A program made the position numbers and the translations under genes. The notes under the pieces were generated by a model. It searched no databases. It was not told the DNA's origin and saw nothing but the letters and a program-made list of their open reading frames with translations. This document shows, piece by piece, positions 28,722-37,694 of a DNA stretch of 64,000 nt. The DNA lies in NCBI GenBank assembly GCA_963784995.1, contig CAWATZ010000024.1, positions 62,001 to 126,000 on the forward strand, read 5' to 3'. Every line of letters begins with the position of its first letter. Position 1 is the first letter of the stretch. This DNA comes from CAWATZ01 sp963784995. Its GTDB lineage: Bacteria > Planctomycetota > Planctomycetia > Gemmatales > Gemmataceae.

Positions 28722-28804
28722 GCCGAGCCGCGCACGCAGGACAGCGGAGTAAGCGGTCTTGCTTGCAAACCGCTTACTCCGCTGCGCTGCGTGCGCGGCT
28801 CGGC
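28722..28804. repeat. intergenic inverted repeat (36-bp arms)
   Basis: Arms 28722-28757 and 28769-28804 pair with two mismatches around an 11-nt loop. The module ACCGCTTACTCCGCTG is flanked by a GCGTGCGCGGCTCGGC module. With the next element it fills most of the gap between 28641 and 28949. Confidence 0.85.
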
Positions 28805-28815
28805 GAGCCTGGAAG

Positions 28816-28933
28816 GTGCGGCATTTGATCGCCGGATTCCGTTTGCGCTACGCATGCCTCTTTTCCCCCCGACGCCAATCGAAGAAAAAAGTTGCGTACC
28901 CGCAAGGGTACATCCGGCGATCAGATGCCGCAC
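28816..28933. repeat. 118-bp element with 22-bp terminal inverted repeats
   Basis: GTGCGGCATTTGATCGCCGG at 28816 and its complement ending at 28933 form terminal repeats (22 bp, one mismatch). The centre is partly A/T-rich (CTCTTTTCCCCCC, GAAGAAAAAAG) and encodes nothing. This looks like a small mobile-type or palindromic element. Confidence 0.7.
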
Positions 28934-28949
28934 CGCGGTGCCGACATCC

Positions 28950-30239
28950 TCAGCCTTCAAACCGGCTCATGACCAGGGCGGCATTCTGGCCGCCGAAGCC
29001 GAAGCTGGTCGAGACGCCGACAAGGAGCGCCTTCTCCCGGGCCGTGTTGGGCACGTAATCCAGGTCGCATTCCGGGTCCGGACAGGTGTGGTTGATCGTC
29101 GGCGGTATCACCTGGCTGTGCAGGGTCAGGGCCAGGGCGGCCGCCTCCACGGCCCCGGCCGCGCCGATCAGGTGGCCCACCATCGACTTGATCGACGACA
29201 GCGGCAGCTTGGGGGCCTTGCTCTCGAAGACCCGCTTGACCGCCACCGTCTCCATCAGGTCGTTGAGCCGGGTACTGGTGCCGTGGGCGTTGACGTAATC
29301 CACCTCGGACGGATCAATCCGGGCCTCGCGCAGCGCCCAGCGGATCGAGCGCACCGCGCCGCCCGCTTCCGGGTCCGGCTTGGTCACGCCGTAAGCGTCG
29401 AAACTGCTGCCCAGGCCCAGCACCTCGGCATAGATCCGCGCGCCGCGCTTGCGAGCTCGCTCCAGCTCCTCCAGCACCAGCACTCCCGCCCCTTCACCCA
29501 GGACAAAGCCGTTTCGCTCCCCATCAAAGGGTCGGGACACCTCCGCGGGCGGCCGAAGGGCCGGGCTGAGGGCCCCCAGGGCGGAGTAGGCCAGCACCAG
29601 CAGCGGATCGATCCGGCTGTCGGCCCCGCCGGCCAGGACGACGGAGCAGTCGCCGCGGGCAATCAAGCGGAAGCCCTCGCCCACCGCCTGGGTGCCGGCC
29701 GCACAGGCGGTGGTGATCGTGCTGTTGGGGCCCTGGGCGCCGTGGATCATCGACACGTGGGCCGCCGTCATGTTGGGCAGATACTTCAGGATCCACAGGG
29801 GAAACAGCTCCTGGACCCCGGAACGGCCGAGCTTTTCCAGGTTCCAGCGGCCCTCGCCGTCGCAGGCGCTGCGGAGCAAGGGGGCCACCTCGGGCAGATC
29901 GATCGGCACCAGGCCCGTACCCAGGACCACGCCGATCTGCTCCGGATCTTCCCGACTCAGGTCGAGGCCGCTGTCCTTCACCGCCAGGCCGGCCGCCGCC
30001 ACCCCAAAGCGCGCCGCCCGCCCCATGATTTTTATGCTCTTGCGGTGGGCCAGGGGAACGAAAGCCGTCAGATCAAACTCGGGCACCTCGGCCGCGATCC
30101 GCACCGGGTAGCCGGTCGGATCAAAGCTGGCGATGGTCCGGACACCGCTGCGGCCATTGACACACGCTTCCCAGAAGGCCTCCTTGCCCACACCATTGGG
30201 CGCCACCACGCCCACTCCTGTCACCACAACTCGGTACAC
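28950..30239 (-). CDS. fabF: beta-ketoacyl-ACP synthase II-like condensing enzyme
   Basis: The 429-aa protein starts at a GTG (30239) with AGGA eight bases upstream: VYRVVVTGVGVVAPNGVGKE. The catalytic triad is intact: TTACAAGTQAVGEG (Cys near 179), VNAHGTSTRLND (His near 317) and SIKSMVGHLIGAAGAVE (Lys and His near 354). GVSTSFGFGGQNAALV closes the fold. It should elongate acyl-ACP by decarboxylative condensation with malonyl-ACP. It stands alone, without acpP or fabG nearby, so it may serve a specialised lipid or polyketide rather than housekeeping synthesis. The symbol reflects family resemblance only. Confidence 0.88.
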   Translation of the reverse strand: MYRVVVTGVGVVAPNGVGKEAFWEACVNGRSGVRTIASFDPTGYPVRIAAEVPEFDLTAFVPLAHRKSIKIMGRAARFGVAAAGLAVKDSGLDLSREDPEQIGVVLGTGLVPIDLPEVAPLLRSACDGEGRWNLEKLGRSGVQELFPLWILKYLPNMTAAHVSMIHGAQGPNSTITTACAAGTQAVGEGFRLIARGDCSVVLAGGADSRIDPLLVLAYSALGALSPALRPPAEVSRPFDGERNGFVLGEGAGVLVLEELERARKRGARIYAEVLGLGSSFDAYGVTKPDPEAGGAVRSIRWALREARIDPSEVDYVNAHGTSTRLNDLMETVAVKRVFESKAPKLPLSSIKSMVGHLIGAAGAVEAAALALTLHSQVIPPTINHTCPDPECDLDYVPNTAREKALLVGVSTSFGFGGQNAALVMSRFEG

Positions 30240-30596
30240 GTTCGGTTCCTCGCGAAGATCGGCCAGACCCTCAGTTCTGCCGGGACCTCCGTTACGACCA
30301 GAAACGACATCCTCTGTCGGGTGCAGCGGGCTCCTCCTTCTGTTTGATTCGTCGTAACCGTCATCTCCTGTGTAACACTCCTATCCTGTGTATTTTAATC
30401 AACCTGTGCAAATGGAATCAATCACCATCGGACCAGGTCGCTCTTTCCTTCGAGTTGTTTTTCTTGGAATAATCGGAATCTTTGGTGCAATTGCTAGAAC
30501 TAGCAAAATCGATACCAAGAGCGTAGGTCAGGCTTTCCAGCCTGACAGAATCCCCGAGTCAGGCTGGAAAGCCTGACCTACGCAGATGAGGTCTTC
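30240..30596. other. 357-bp divergent intergenic region with AT-rich core
   Basis: No supported gene. The segment 30330-30520 is visibly AT-rich against the GC-rich surroundings and should hold the divergent promoters of the ketosynthase and the permease. A palindromic repeat (30522-30582) ends 14 bp before the permease ATG. Confidence 0.6.
30522..30582. repeat. palindromic GTAGGTCAGGCTTTCCAGCC element
   Basis: Perfect 25-bp arms (30522-30546 and 30558-30582) flank an 11-nt loop. This sequence is common in Gemmata-type genomes and often creates spurious VGQAFQPD peptides. It would form a strong hairpin in the permease leader. Confidence 0.9.
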
Positions 30597-32300
30597 ATGA
30601 AGCCGTACCGGTGGGCGCAGCGGGGCGACGTCAACGCCTTCTTTGGCCTGATGCTGGACAACGTGACGGTGATGATCACCCTGGTGGTCCTGATCAGCGC
30701 CTCGGCCGGGGAGGCTTGCAAGGATCCGGGGCAGGTCAAGTTCACCACCGATTTCGTGATGACGCGGATGATCCCGGGCACGGCCCTGGGGGTGTTGCTG
30801 GGCGACCTGGTCTACACCTGGCTGGCGATCCGGCTGGCCCGCCGCACGGGGCGGACGAACGTGACGGCGATGCCGCTGGGCCTGGACACGCCCAGCACCT
30901 TCGGGGTGGCCTTCCTGGTCCTGCTGCCGGTGCTGCAGAAAGCCTACGACCGCCCCGGCCACGATCATCAGCAGGCGATGGAGTTCGCCTGGCACGTTGG
31001 GCTGACGCTGCTGGTGCTGGTGGGAATCCTCAAGACAGCCGGCGCCCCGCTGGGCAATTACCTGCGCCGGCTGGTGCCGCGTGCCGGGTTGCTTGGCTCA
31101 CTGGTGGCCATCGCCCTGGCGCTGATCGCGTTCGAGCCGATGGTCCGGGCCGTTGGTGCGGTGCCGCTGGTGGGGATGGTGTCCTTGCTGGTGATCCTGG
31201 TGACGCTGGTGGCCCACCGCCAGCTGCCCGGCCGCTTCCCCGGCGCCCTGGCCGCGGTGCTGCTGGGTGTGGTCCTTTACCAGCTGGGCCTGTTCCTTGG
31301 AAAGCCGACGCTGGGCTGGTCGCTGGTTCCTCCTCCCAGGGATGCGTCGGGGGGCTTTCTCTGGGAGCCCACGGCGTTCTGGGCCTTTTCTGGTCAACCC
31401 TTGTCCTACTGGGGCAGCGTGCTGATGGAAGCGCTGGACAAGCTGCCGGTGATCTTTCCCTTTGCCCTGGCGACGGTGGTGGGCGGCATCGACTGCACCG
31501 AGAGCGCTGCCGCCGCCGGCGACGAGTACGACACCGGCTCGATCTTGCTGACCGAAGGGGTGGTGTCGCTGCTGGCTGGCTGTCTGGGCGGCGTGATCCA
31601 GACCACGCCCTACATTGGCCATCCCGCTTACAAGAAGATGGGCGGCCGGGCGGCCTACACGCTGGCGACGGCCCTGTTCATCGGCGTGGCCGGCTATCTG
31701 GGCTGGTTCACGGTGCTGTTCCGCTATTTGCCGGAGCCGGTGATGTTCCCGATCCTGGTGTTCGTGGGTATCGAGATCACTTCGCAGTCGTTCCAGGCGA
31801 CGTCCGTTCGCCACTACCCGGCCCTGGCCCTGTCCCTGATCCCCGCCCTGGCGTACCTGATTGCCCTGCAAACGAAGACCCTCCTGGGGATGTCGCCCCC
31901 CGCCACGGAGGAGGGTCGGATGCTGGTGCAGACGCTGCGCTGCCTGGGCAACGGCTTCCTGATCACCGGCATGCTCTGGGCCGCCGCCCTGGCCATGATC
32001 CTCGACAGCCGACTGCGGCCGGCCGCGGTCTACCTGGCCATCGCCGCCTTGCTTACCCTGGTCGGCGTCATGCACTCGCCCTTGCCCAACGACCGGATCG
32101 ACCTGCCGTGGAACATCCTGGCAACGGTCGAGAAGGATTACAAGGTGTTCCAGGAGGCCGTGCGCTATCAGACGCCCTATCACTGGGCCGGAGCGTATGG
32201 CCTGATGATGGTGCTGCTCCTGGTGCTGGATTCGGTCGGTCTCCCCGGGACCGGGAATGGGGAAACGCTTTCCAAGGGGAAAGAAGAGGAACCTCACTGA
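30597..32300 (+). CDS. NCS2/AzgA-type (xanthine/uracil family) permease
   Basis: The 567-aa protein is almost wholly hydrophobic, with about 13 helices. Its start MKPYRWAQRGDVNAFFGLML matches the nucleobase permease N-terminus. MPLGLDTPSTFGVAFLVLLP, FALATVVGGIDCTESAAAAGDE and YFGVIQTTPYIGHPAYKKMG-like (the window reads GCLGGVIQTTPYIGHPAYKK) segments correspond to the conserved substrate-site helices of NCS2 proteins. It should import a purine, pyrimidine or similar compound by H+ symport. Substrate cannot be set from sequence. Its leader contains the palindrome ending at 30582. It converges with the VOC gene. Confidence 0.82.
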   Translation: MKPYRWAQRGDVNAFFGLMLDNVTVMITLVVLISASAGEACKDPGQVKFTTDFVMTRMIPGTALGVLLGDLVYTWLAIRLARRTGRTNVTAMPLGLDTPSTFGVAFLVLLPVLQKAYDRPGHDHQQAMEFAWHVGLTLLVLVGILKTAGAPLGNYLRRLVPRAGLLGSLVAIALALIAFEPMVRAVGAVPLVGMVSLLVILVTLVAHRQLPGRFPGALAAVLLGVVLYQLGLFLGKPTLGWSLVPPPRDASGGFLWEPTAFWAFSGQPLSYWGSVLMEALDKLPVIFPFALATVVGGIDCTESAAAAGDEYDTGSILLTEGVVSLLAGCLGGVIQTTPYIGHPAYKKMGGRAAYTLATALFIGVAGYLGWFTVLFRYLPEPVMFPILVFVGIEITSQSFQATSVRHYPALALSLIPALAYLIALQTKTLLGMSPPATEEGRMLVQTLRCLGNGFLITGMLWAAALAMILDSRLRPAAVYLAIAALLTLVGVMHSPLPNDRIDLPWNILATVEKDYKVFQEAVRYQTPYHWAGAYGLMMVLLLVLDSVGLPGTGNGETLSKGKEEEPH

Positions 32301-32355
32301 GAGGAAGCGAAGCGGTCTCGGCTGCTGCCGCCGAGACCGCGAGGGCAGCGGGCGC

Positions 32356-32769
32356 TCAGGACGCCACGTAAACCATCCAGGAAACGCCGAAGCGGTCCGC
32401 AACCACGCCGAAGCTCGGGGAAAAGAAGGTCTTGGCCAAGGGCATCTGCACCTTGCCGCCGTTGGCCAGGGCCGCAAACAGCTTCTCGGCCAGGCCGGGG
32501 TTGGGCACCGTCAGCGACAGGGAAAAGCCCTGGAAGGCCGGCTTGCCCGAGCAGCGGCAGTCCGAGGCCAGCACCGTGGTCTTGCCGATGCGGAATTGCG
32601 AGTGCATCACCTTGTTTTCAGCACCGGGTGGGACCATGCCCGGCGCACAGGGCTCCGGACTGTCCTTGAAGCGCATGAGCATCGTGACCTCGGCACCGAG
32701 CGCGGTGCGGTAGAACTCCAGTGCTTCCTCGCAACGGCCCTCGAAATTCAGATAGGCCTGGACTTGCAT
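32356..32769 (-). CDS. VOC family protein (PhnB/glyoxalase-like)
   Basis: The 137-aa product shows the PhnB-type pattern: VQAYLNFEGRCEEALEFYRT at the start, LGAEVTMLMRFKDSP, VMHSQFRIGKTTVLASDC, GFSLSLTVPN and FGVVADRFGVSWMVYV at the end. These single-domain vicinal-oxygen-chelate proteins form dimers. PhnB-like members mostly lack known activity. It is monocistronic, with its start facing the methyltransferase gene across 181 bp. Confidence 0.85.
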   Translation of the reverse strand: MQVQAYLNFEGRCEEALEFYRTALGAEVTMLMRFKDSPEPCAPGMVPPGAENKVMHSQFRIGKTTVLASDCRCSGKPAFQGFSLSLTVPNPGLAEKLFAALANGGKVQMPLAKTFFSPSFGVVADRFGVSWMVYVAS

Positions 32770-32950
32770 GGCATCTCCTTATGGTTTCCTGGTGGAACCG
32801 GGTATGGTAGGGCTGAATGTGCGGAGAGTCTACCGTGCGGCCTCATTTCAGGACAAGGCCAGTAGTACAGTCTGGCATCACCGCCCCCTCGTCGGATAAG
32901 ATCATACACTGACCACAAGCGAACGAAACCGCAAAGGAGCCATCGCAGCA

Positions 32951-33799
32951 ATGATTGCCTGTCCATCGATCACCAAGCATTCAATCCGCCAGCACTACGA
33001 CCTGGCCACGCCGTTTTACCGCCTGCTCTGGGGCCCGCACATCCATCACGGTCTGTGGGAGAAGGACGACGCCACGCCCGACCAGGCCCAGCAGCGCCTG
33101 ATCGAGCGGCTGGCCGGCGCGGCCTGCCTCGGTCCGGGTCAGCGTGTCCTGGACGTTGGCTGCGGCATGGGCGGCAGCAGCATTGCGCTGGCCCGACGCT
33201 ATCGCTGCCGGGTGACCGGCCTGACCCTCAGTCCCCTGCAGCGTTTCTGGGCCACAGTCTCGGCAGGCTTTCAAGGGGTCGGCGACCGTACCTGCTTTCG
33301 CTGCGCCGATGCCGAGAAGGTCCAGCTGCCCGAGCGATCCTTTGACGTGGTCTGGAACGTAGAATGCAGTGAACACCTGTTCGACAAGCCGGGGTTCTTC
33401 CGCCGGGTCGCGGGCTGGCTGAAGCCGGGCGGCCGGCTGGCCCTGTGTGCCTGGCTGGCCGGCGACGAGGGAGCGTCAGACCCCGGAGCGGTCGAAGCCG
33501 CCGTCCGGCTGGTCTGTGAGGGCTTCCTGTGTCCGTCCCTGGGCACGGCGGACGATTACCTGGGCTGGTTCCAGGACGCAGGCCTGGTCCGGGGCCGGTT
33601 CGACGATCTGACCGCCCAGGTGGAGCAGACCTGGGACGTCTGTCTGCATCGGATCCAGGTCAGCGGCATCTATCGGCTGGGCGGGCTGTTCGGGCAGGAC
33701 ATGCGCCGTTTTCTCGATCATTTTGTCACCCTGCGCGAGGCCTACCGGAGCCGGGCCATGCGCTATGGACTGTTCATCGCGGAGAAACCCGAGTGCTGA
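32951..33799 (+). CDS. SAM-dependent methyltransferase (tocopherol/sterol C-methyltransferase-like)
   Basis: The 282-aa enzyme has a class I methyltransferase fold: SIRQHYDLATPFYRLLWGPH at the start, the SAM loop VLDVGCGMGGSSIALARRY near 66, FDVVWNVECSEHL (motif II) and FRRVAGWLKPGGRLALCAWL (motif III). IHHGLWE resembles gamma-tocopherol and small-molecule C-methyltransferases. The next gene starts with a GTG overlapping its stop, so the two are coupled. With the membrane methyltransferase and flavoprotein downstream, it probably modifies a lipid-like phenol, pyrone or quinone (inference). Confidence 0.85.
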   Translation: MIACPSITKHSIRQHYDLATPFYRLLWGPHIHHGLWEKDDATPDQAQQRLIERLAGAACLGPGQRVLDVGCGMGGSSIALARRYRCRVTGLTLSPLQRFWATVSAGFQGVGDRTCFRCADAEKVQLPERSFDVVWNVECSEHLFDKPGFFRRVAGWLKPGGRLALCAWLAGDEGASDPGAVEAAVRLVCEGFLCPSLGTADDYLGWFQDAGLVRGRFDDLTAQVEQTWDVCLHRIQVSGIYRLGGLFGQDMRRFLDHFVTLREAYRSRAMRYGLFIAEKPEC

Positions 33800-34561
33800 A
33801 ACGGAGCCTCGCCCTTGGCTTTGCCCTGGCCGCTCACCTGATGCTGCTGGTCCTGGTCTGGTTCCTGTTCCCCTTCCTGATGCACGGGCCGGAACTGGAC
33901 GGATCGAGGCTCGATCCCAATTGGTGGTGGATCGACCTGCTGCTGGTCTTGCAGTTCGGTGTCCTGCACAGCCTGCTGCTCTACCCGGCGGTGCGGCACC
34001 GCCTGGAAAAGAGCCTGGTGTTCGGTCCGCTGTACGGCTGTTTCTTCACGCTGACCACCTGCGTCAGCTTGCTGGCCCTGATCTTCTGCTGGCGCGTCTG
34101 CCCGGTGCTGGTCTACCGCCTGGAGGGCTGGACCGGCCCTGGCGATGAACACGCTGTACGTCCTCAGCTGGGTCGGCTTGCTGTACACGCTGGGTCTGAC
34201 CGGCTACGGCTTCCAGACCGGCTGGACTCCCTTCTGGGGCTGGTTCTCGCAAGGCCAGCCGCCGCGGCGCCGGTTCGAGGTTCCCGGGGCGTATCGCTGG
34301 ATGCGGCACCCGGTGTACCTGGCCTTTCTCGGCCAGATCTGGCTCACCTCGCAGATGACGATCGACCGCCTGCTGATGGCGCTGATCCTCACCGGCTACG
34401 TGTTCCTGGGCAGCTACCTGAAGGATCGCCGGCTGGAGCATTACCTGGGTGACACTTACCGCGAGTACTCGGCCCGGGTCCCGGGCTATCCCTTCTTCCT
34501 GGGCCCGCTGGGTAAAATACCTTTGCCCGGCAAGGAACTGGTGCTGAGTCATGATCCCTGA
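33793..34561 (+). CDS. isoprenylcysteine carboxyl methyltransferase/NnrU-like membrane protein, frameshift near 34137
   Basis: A GTG at 33793 overlaps the upstream stop, with GGAG eight bases before. The first frame gives helices LALGFALAAHLMLLVLVWFL and IDLLLVLQFGVLHSLLLY. At about 34137 one extra C breaks the frame, and the next frame continues MNTLYVLSWVGLLYTLGL, FEVPGAYRWMRHPVYLAFLG and YLGDTYREYSARVPGYPF. GAYRWMRHPVY and the YREY motif are the methyltransferase signature of the ICMT/phospholipid-methyltransferase family. About 256 aa, an integral membrane protein. It overlaps the next gene by 11 bp. Confidence 0.75.
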
Positions 34562-35728
34562 CAGCGACCTCTCGCGTTCCTGGGACGTCATCGTGGTCGG
34601 GGCGGGCCTGGCCGGGTCGCTGGCCGCCCGCCAGCTGGCCCTTGCCGGTGCGAGGGTGCTGCTGCTTGATCGAGCGACGTTTCCGCGCTGGAAGGTCTGC
34701 GGCTGCTGTTTCAATCCCCACGCCCAGAGCGCCCTGGCTGCTGTCGGATTCGGGTGAGCTGCCGGCACGGCTCTCGGTGCGGTGCCGCTGTCGAGGATGC
34801 GTCTGGGCGTCCGGGGCATCGAGGCCCGGCTGACCCTGCCTGGCTGGGTGTCGCTTTCGCGCTGGCGGCTGGATCACGCCCTGGTCGAGGAAGCGCGAGG
34901 GCCGGCGTGACCTTCGCGGAAGGGCTGACGGCCCGGCTGGGGCCGATCGAGGGAGAGACGCGGACGCTCTGGGTCCACCCCGGTCACGGGGAGGAAACGC
35001 CGCTGTCCGCCCGGCTGGTGCTGGCGGCGGACGGCCTGGGCGGCCGGTTGCTGGTCGAGGGCTTGCGCGACCGTGGGCAGGCGGTGGAAGTCGCCTCGGA
35101 TTCGCGTGTCGGCGTAGGTGTCGTGGTCGAGGAGGCTCCGGCGTTTTACCAGCCGGGCGAGATTTACATGGCCCACGGCCGAGGCGGCTACCTGGGTCTG
35201 GTGCGGCTGGAGGATGGCCGGCTCAACCTGGCGGCCGCGTTTGACGCACCCTTCCTGCGTTCGTGTCATCACCCCGGCGAAGCAGCAGTCCGGATGCTGG
35301 CCGAGGTCGGCTGGCCGGCAATCCCCGGGCTGGAGCAAGTCCGCTGGAAGGGGACGCCGGCCCTGACCCGCCATCCGATTCAGCCGGGCAGCGAGCGCGT
35401 CCTGGCCGTAGGCGATAGTGCTGGCTACGTTGAGCCGTTCACCGGCGAAGGGATGGCCTGGGCCCTGGCGTCCGGGGCCGCGGTGGTGCCGCTGGCCCTG
35501 CGAGCGATCGACCGCTGGCGGCCCGGACTGGTGCGCGAATGGGGACAGACCCATCGGCGGATCGTGCGGCAGCGGCAATGGGTCTGCTGGAGCATGGCCT
35601 GGCTGACGCGATCGCCGATGCTGACGCGAGTTGTCGTGGCGGCGCTGGCCCGGCTGCCATGGCTGGCGACGCCGTTCGTCCGGCAGATCGGAGCGCCGGC
35701 GCGGTTGCGGTCGGTGGGGAGTCATTGA
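34551..35728 (+). pseudogene. geranylgeranyl-reductase/SrsC-like FAD oxidoreductase, three frame breaks between 34750 and 34895
   Basis: The first frame gives WDVIVVGAGLAGSLAARQLA (FAD-binding GxGxxG), LLLDRATFPRWKVCGCCFNP and AALAAVG, then stops at 34757. Two short pieces in other frames (GELPARL, then AVPLSRMRLGVRGIEARLTL to LDHALVEEA) bridge to the third frame, which runs from about 34895 to 35728 with GVTFAEGLTARL, LVLAADGLGGRLL and VGDSAGYVEPFTGEGMAWAL (second FAD motif). Indels near 34751 (+1), 34776 (-1) and 34893 (-1) reconcile it. An intact gene would be about 392 aa. Reads should decide whether this is decay or sequence error. Confidence 0.7.
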
Positions 35729-35799
35729 CGCTTTGACAGAGCGTGATCCTGCAGGACCCCAGCCGGCGGCAAGGCAACTGTACCGCCTGGCTATTCCGC

Positions 35800-37623
35800 T
35801 CACTTCTTGTCGCGGCTCCCCTCAGCGCCCGACTTCGCGCCTCCGAACTCAACCAGTGTCTGCCGCATGGCAGCGGCGGGCGAGCTGGCGTGGACCCGGC
35901 CGCCGACGTCGTTGATGACGTGGGTGATCTCACTGCCGGCCTTGCCGTTGAGCCAGATCGTCGTCAGATTGTGGAACTTGACGCCGGGCACGGTGGGGGC
36001 CTCGATGGCGCTGTGGGCCTTCACGCCTGCATCGCGGAAGTAGGAGTACACCCCCACGCCCCACGCCTCGTGGCTGGTCACCTTGTCGGCGACCTTGTAC
36101 GAGGCGAAGCCGTTGGTCTTGCCGCTCATCCAGGACGCCTGGTCGGGAACGTCATAGGGCATCTCCGACTGGTAGAAGTACACGCGGCCGCCGTTGCCGT
36201 TCCAGAGCGTCTGGTACTCCTGGTGGTGCTCGTTGAACAGGCCGTAGATGGTCACGTCGTTGCCGTTGACCACCAGGCCGTTCTTCGTCGGGTTGGTCTT
36301 CCACGCGGCACCGGCGCCGTGGTCCGCACGCCAAATCCAGATCTGGTCCGCCACGACGTGATTGCTGTTGATCTGGATGCCCACGTCGTTCTTGCCCGCC
36401 TTCGCCCCGCCGGTGCGCACCGTCAGGTCATAAAGGAAGGTGGGGTTGGCCGAATGATCGGCCCTGCTGCCTGGAGGGCCGACCTCCAGGAGGCTGGCCG
36501 ACTTGACCGGCCCCGCGTCGAGAATCAGGCCGGCGATTGTCACCCCGTCCACGTCGGCCACCGAGAGGATCGGCAGGCCCTTCGTCGGAACCAGCGAGGG
36601 GACGCCGAGACCGAGGAGGATGGTATCGGCCCTGGTGATCCGAATGGTATCGTCCAGCGAATAAACGCCGGGAGTGAACAGGACGTGCTTGCCCGCGGTC
36701 AGCGCGTTGTTGATGCGTTCGGCTGTCGCCGTTGCGGGTTGTGCGACGTAGAACCGATCGATGGCAATCGACTCGCCGGGCGTCGGGCCGTCGAGCCAGC
36801 TGACGCCCCTGGTGTTGGTCTTCAGCGCCGGAACGAAGACGCGATACCCGCCCGAGCGGTCAACGTAGAGGTAAGGCTTCTCGCGGATGACGGGCGTCCG
36901 GTCCACGACGGTGTAGGCCGGGTTCGGGAACTTGCCTTTCGGGGTGTTGTCGCAGCCCACGAAGACCATGTTCCACACGGCGTTGCTCCACTGGGACCAC
37001 TTGCTGTTGCGGGAGAGCCACTGCTGCTGCGAGGCGGGAACCACCTTGCCGTCGACGACCGAATCGGCCAGGAAACCGCCGCTGGCCCAGCCGGCGTTCC
37101 ACTTCTTGTCGAAGGCGAACAGGTGCAGCTCCCCCTTGACGTGCAGCCGGCGCAGCGGGGCAGCCTGGGAAACCGCGATCCGTGTGACGTTCTTGGTGGA
37201 CGATGGCGTGACCGCGAAGTTCTCCAAAGTCCGCCAGAAGTTGCACGTGGCGTTGGCGTTCGGCATCCATTCCGCAGTGACGTTCACACCGCCGTTGACC
37301 TGGACGTCGTCGGGGCTCTGTCCAAGCCCGGCCACGTGCGTGTAGAAGCCCACGTTGAACGTGACGTCGTACTTGCCCGGTTTGAAGAGCAGGGCATAGC
37401 GCTCGGAGCCGAACTGGTTGGCCTCCATCCTGGAAAAGATGTCGTTCGCGGTTTTCTGGACGTCGGCGGCCGGCATCGTCGGGTCGAACACGAAAACGTT
37501 CGGGCCGAAGAGGGTGGAATTGGCTTTGGGGGTCGGGCCGTCAAGGGCGACAACCGGGATGACCGCAACCAGCGCGGCCACGGCGACCAGAAACGACAGG
37601 GTCGATCGTGTTTTCCAGACCAT
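35800..37623 (-). CDS. secreted beta-helix protein (pectate-lyase/GH55-like)
   Basis: The 607-aa protein has a signal peptide (MVWKTRSTLSFLVAVAALVAVIP). It then has FGPNVFVFDPTMPAADVQKT, RYALLFKPGKYDVTFNVGFY and two beta-helix stretches: ITRADTILLGLGVPSLVPTK, VAGLILDAG-like coils and NGLVVNGNDVTIYGLFNEHH. Close relatives in actinobacteria have been labelled adenylyl cyclase, but no cyclase motif is visible. The fold rather suggests a polysaccharide-binding or lyase protein. It follows the LRR gene by 71 bp on the same strand. Catalytic residues not assignable. Confidence 0.75.
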   Translation of the reverse strand: MVWKTRSTLSFLVAVAALVAVIPVVALDGPTPKANSTLFGPNVFVFDPTMPAADVQKTANDIFSRMEANQFGSERYALLFKPGKYDVTFNVGFYTHVAGLGQSPDDVQVNGGVNVTAEWMPNANATCNFWRTLENFAVTPSSTKNVTRIAVSQAAPLRRLHVKGELHLFAFDKKWNAGWASGGFLADSVVDGKVVPASQQQWLSRNSKWSQWSNAVWNMVFVGCDNTPKGKFPNPAYTVVDRTPVIREKPYLYVDRSGGYRVFVPALKTNTRGVSWLDGPTPGESIAIDRFYVAQPATATAERINNALTAGKHVLFTPGVYSLDDTIRITRADTILLGLGVPSLVPTKGLPILSVADVDGVTIAGLILDAGPVKSASLLEVGPPGSRADHSANPTFLYDLTVRTGGAKAGKNDVGIQINSNHVVADQIWIWRADHGAGAAWKTNPTKNGLVVNGNDVTIYGLFNEHHQEYQTLWNGNGGRVYFYQSEMPYDVPDQASWMSGKTNGFASYKVADKVTSHEAWGVGVYSYFRDAGVKAHSAIEAPTVPGVKFHNLTTIWLNGKAGSEITHVINDVGGRVHASSPAAAMRQTLVEFGGAKSGAEGSRDKK

Positions 37624-37694
37624 TGCGAAGGCTCCTCGGGTGAGATAGCGGTTTGGGGGAGTCGGCGGACGATTCGCGAACAGTTACCAAAACA

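Noticed and set aside
30388..30576. Short open frame ending in VGQAFQPDRIPESGWKA
   Set aside because: Its end is the translation of the interspersed palindrome at 30522-30582, and the rest is AT-rich non-coding sequence.
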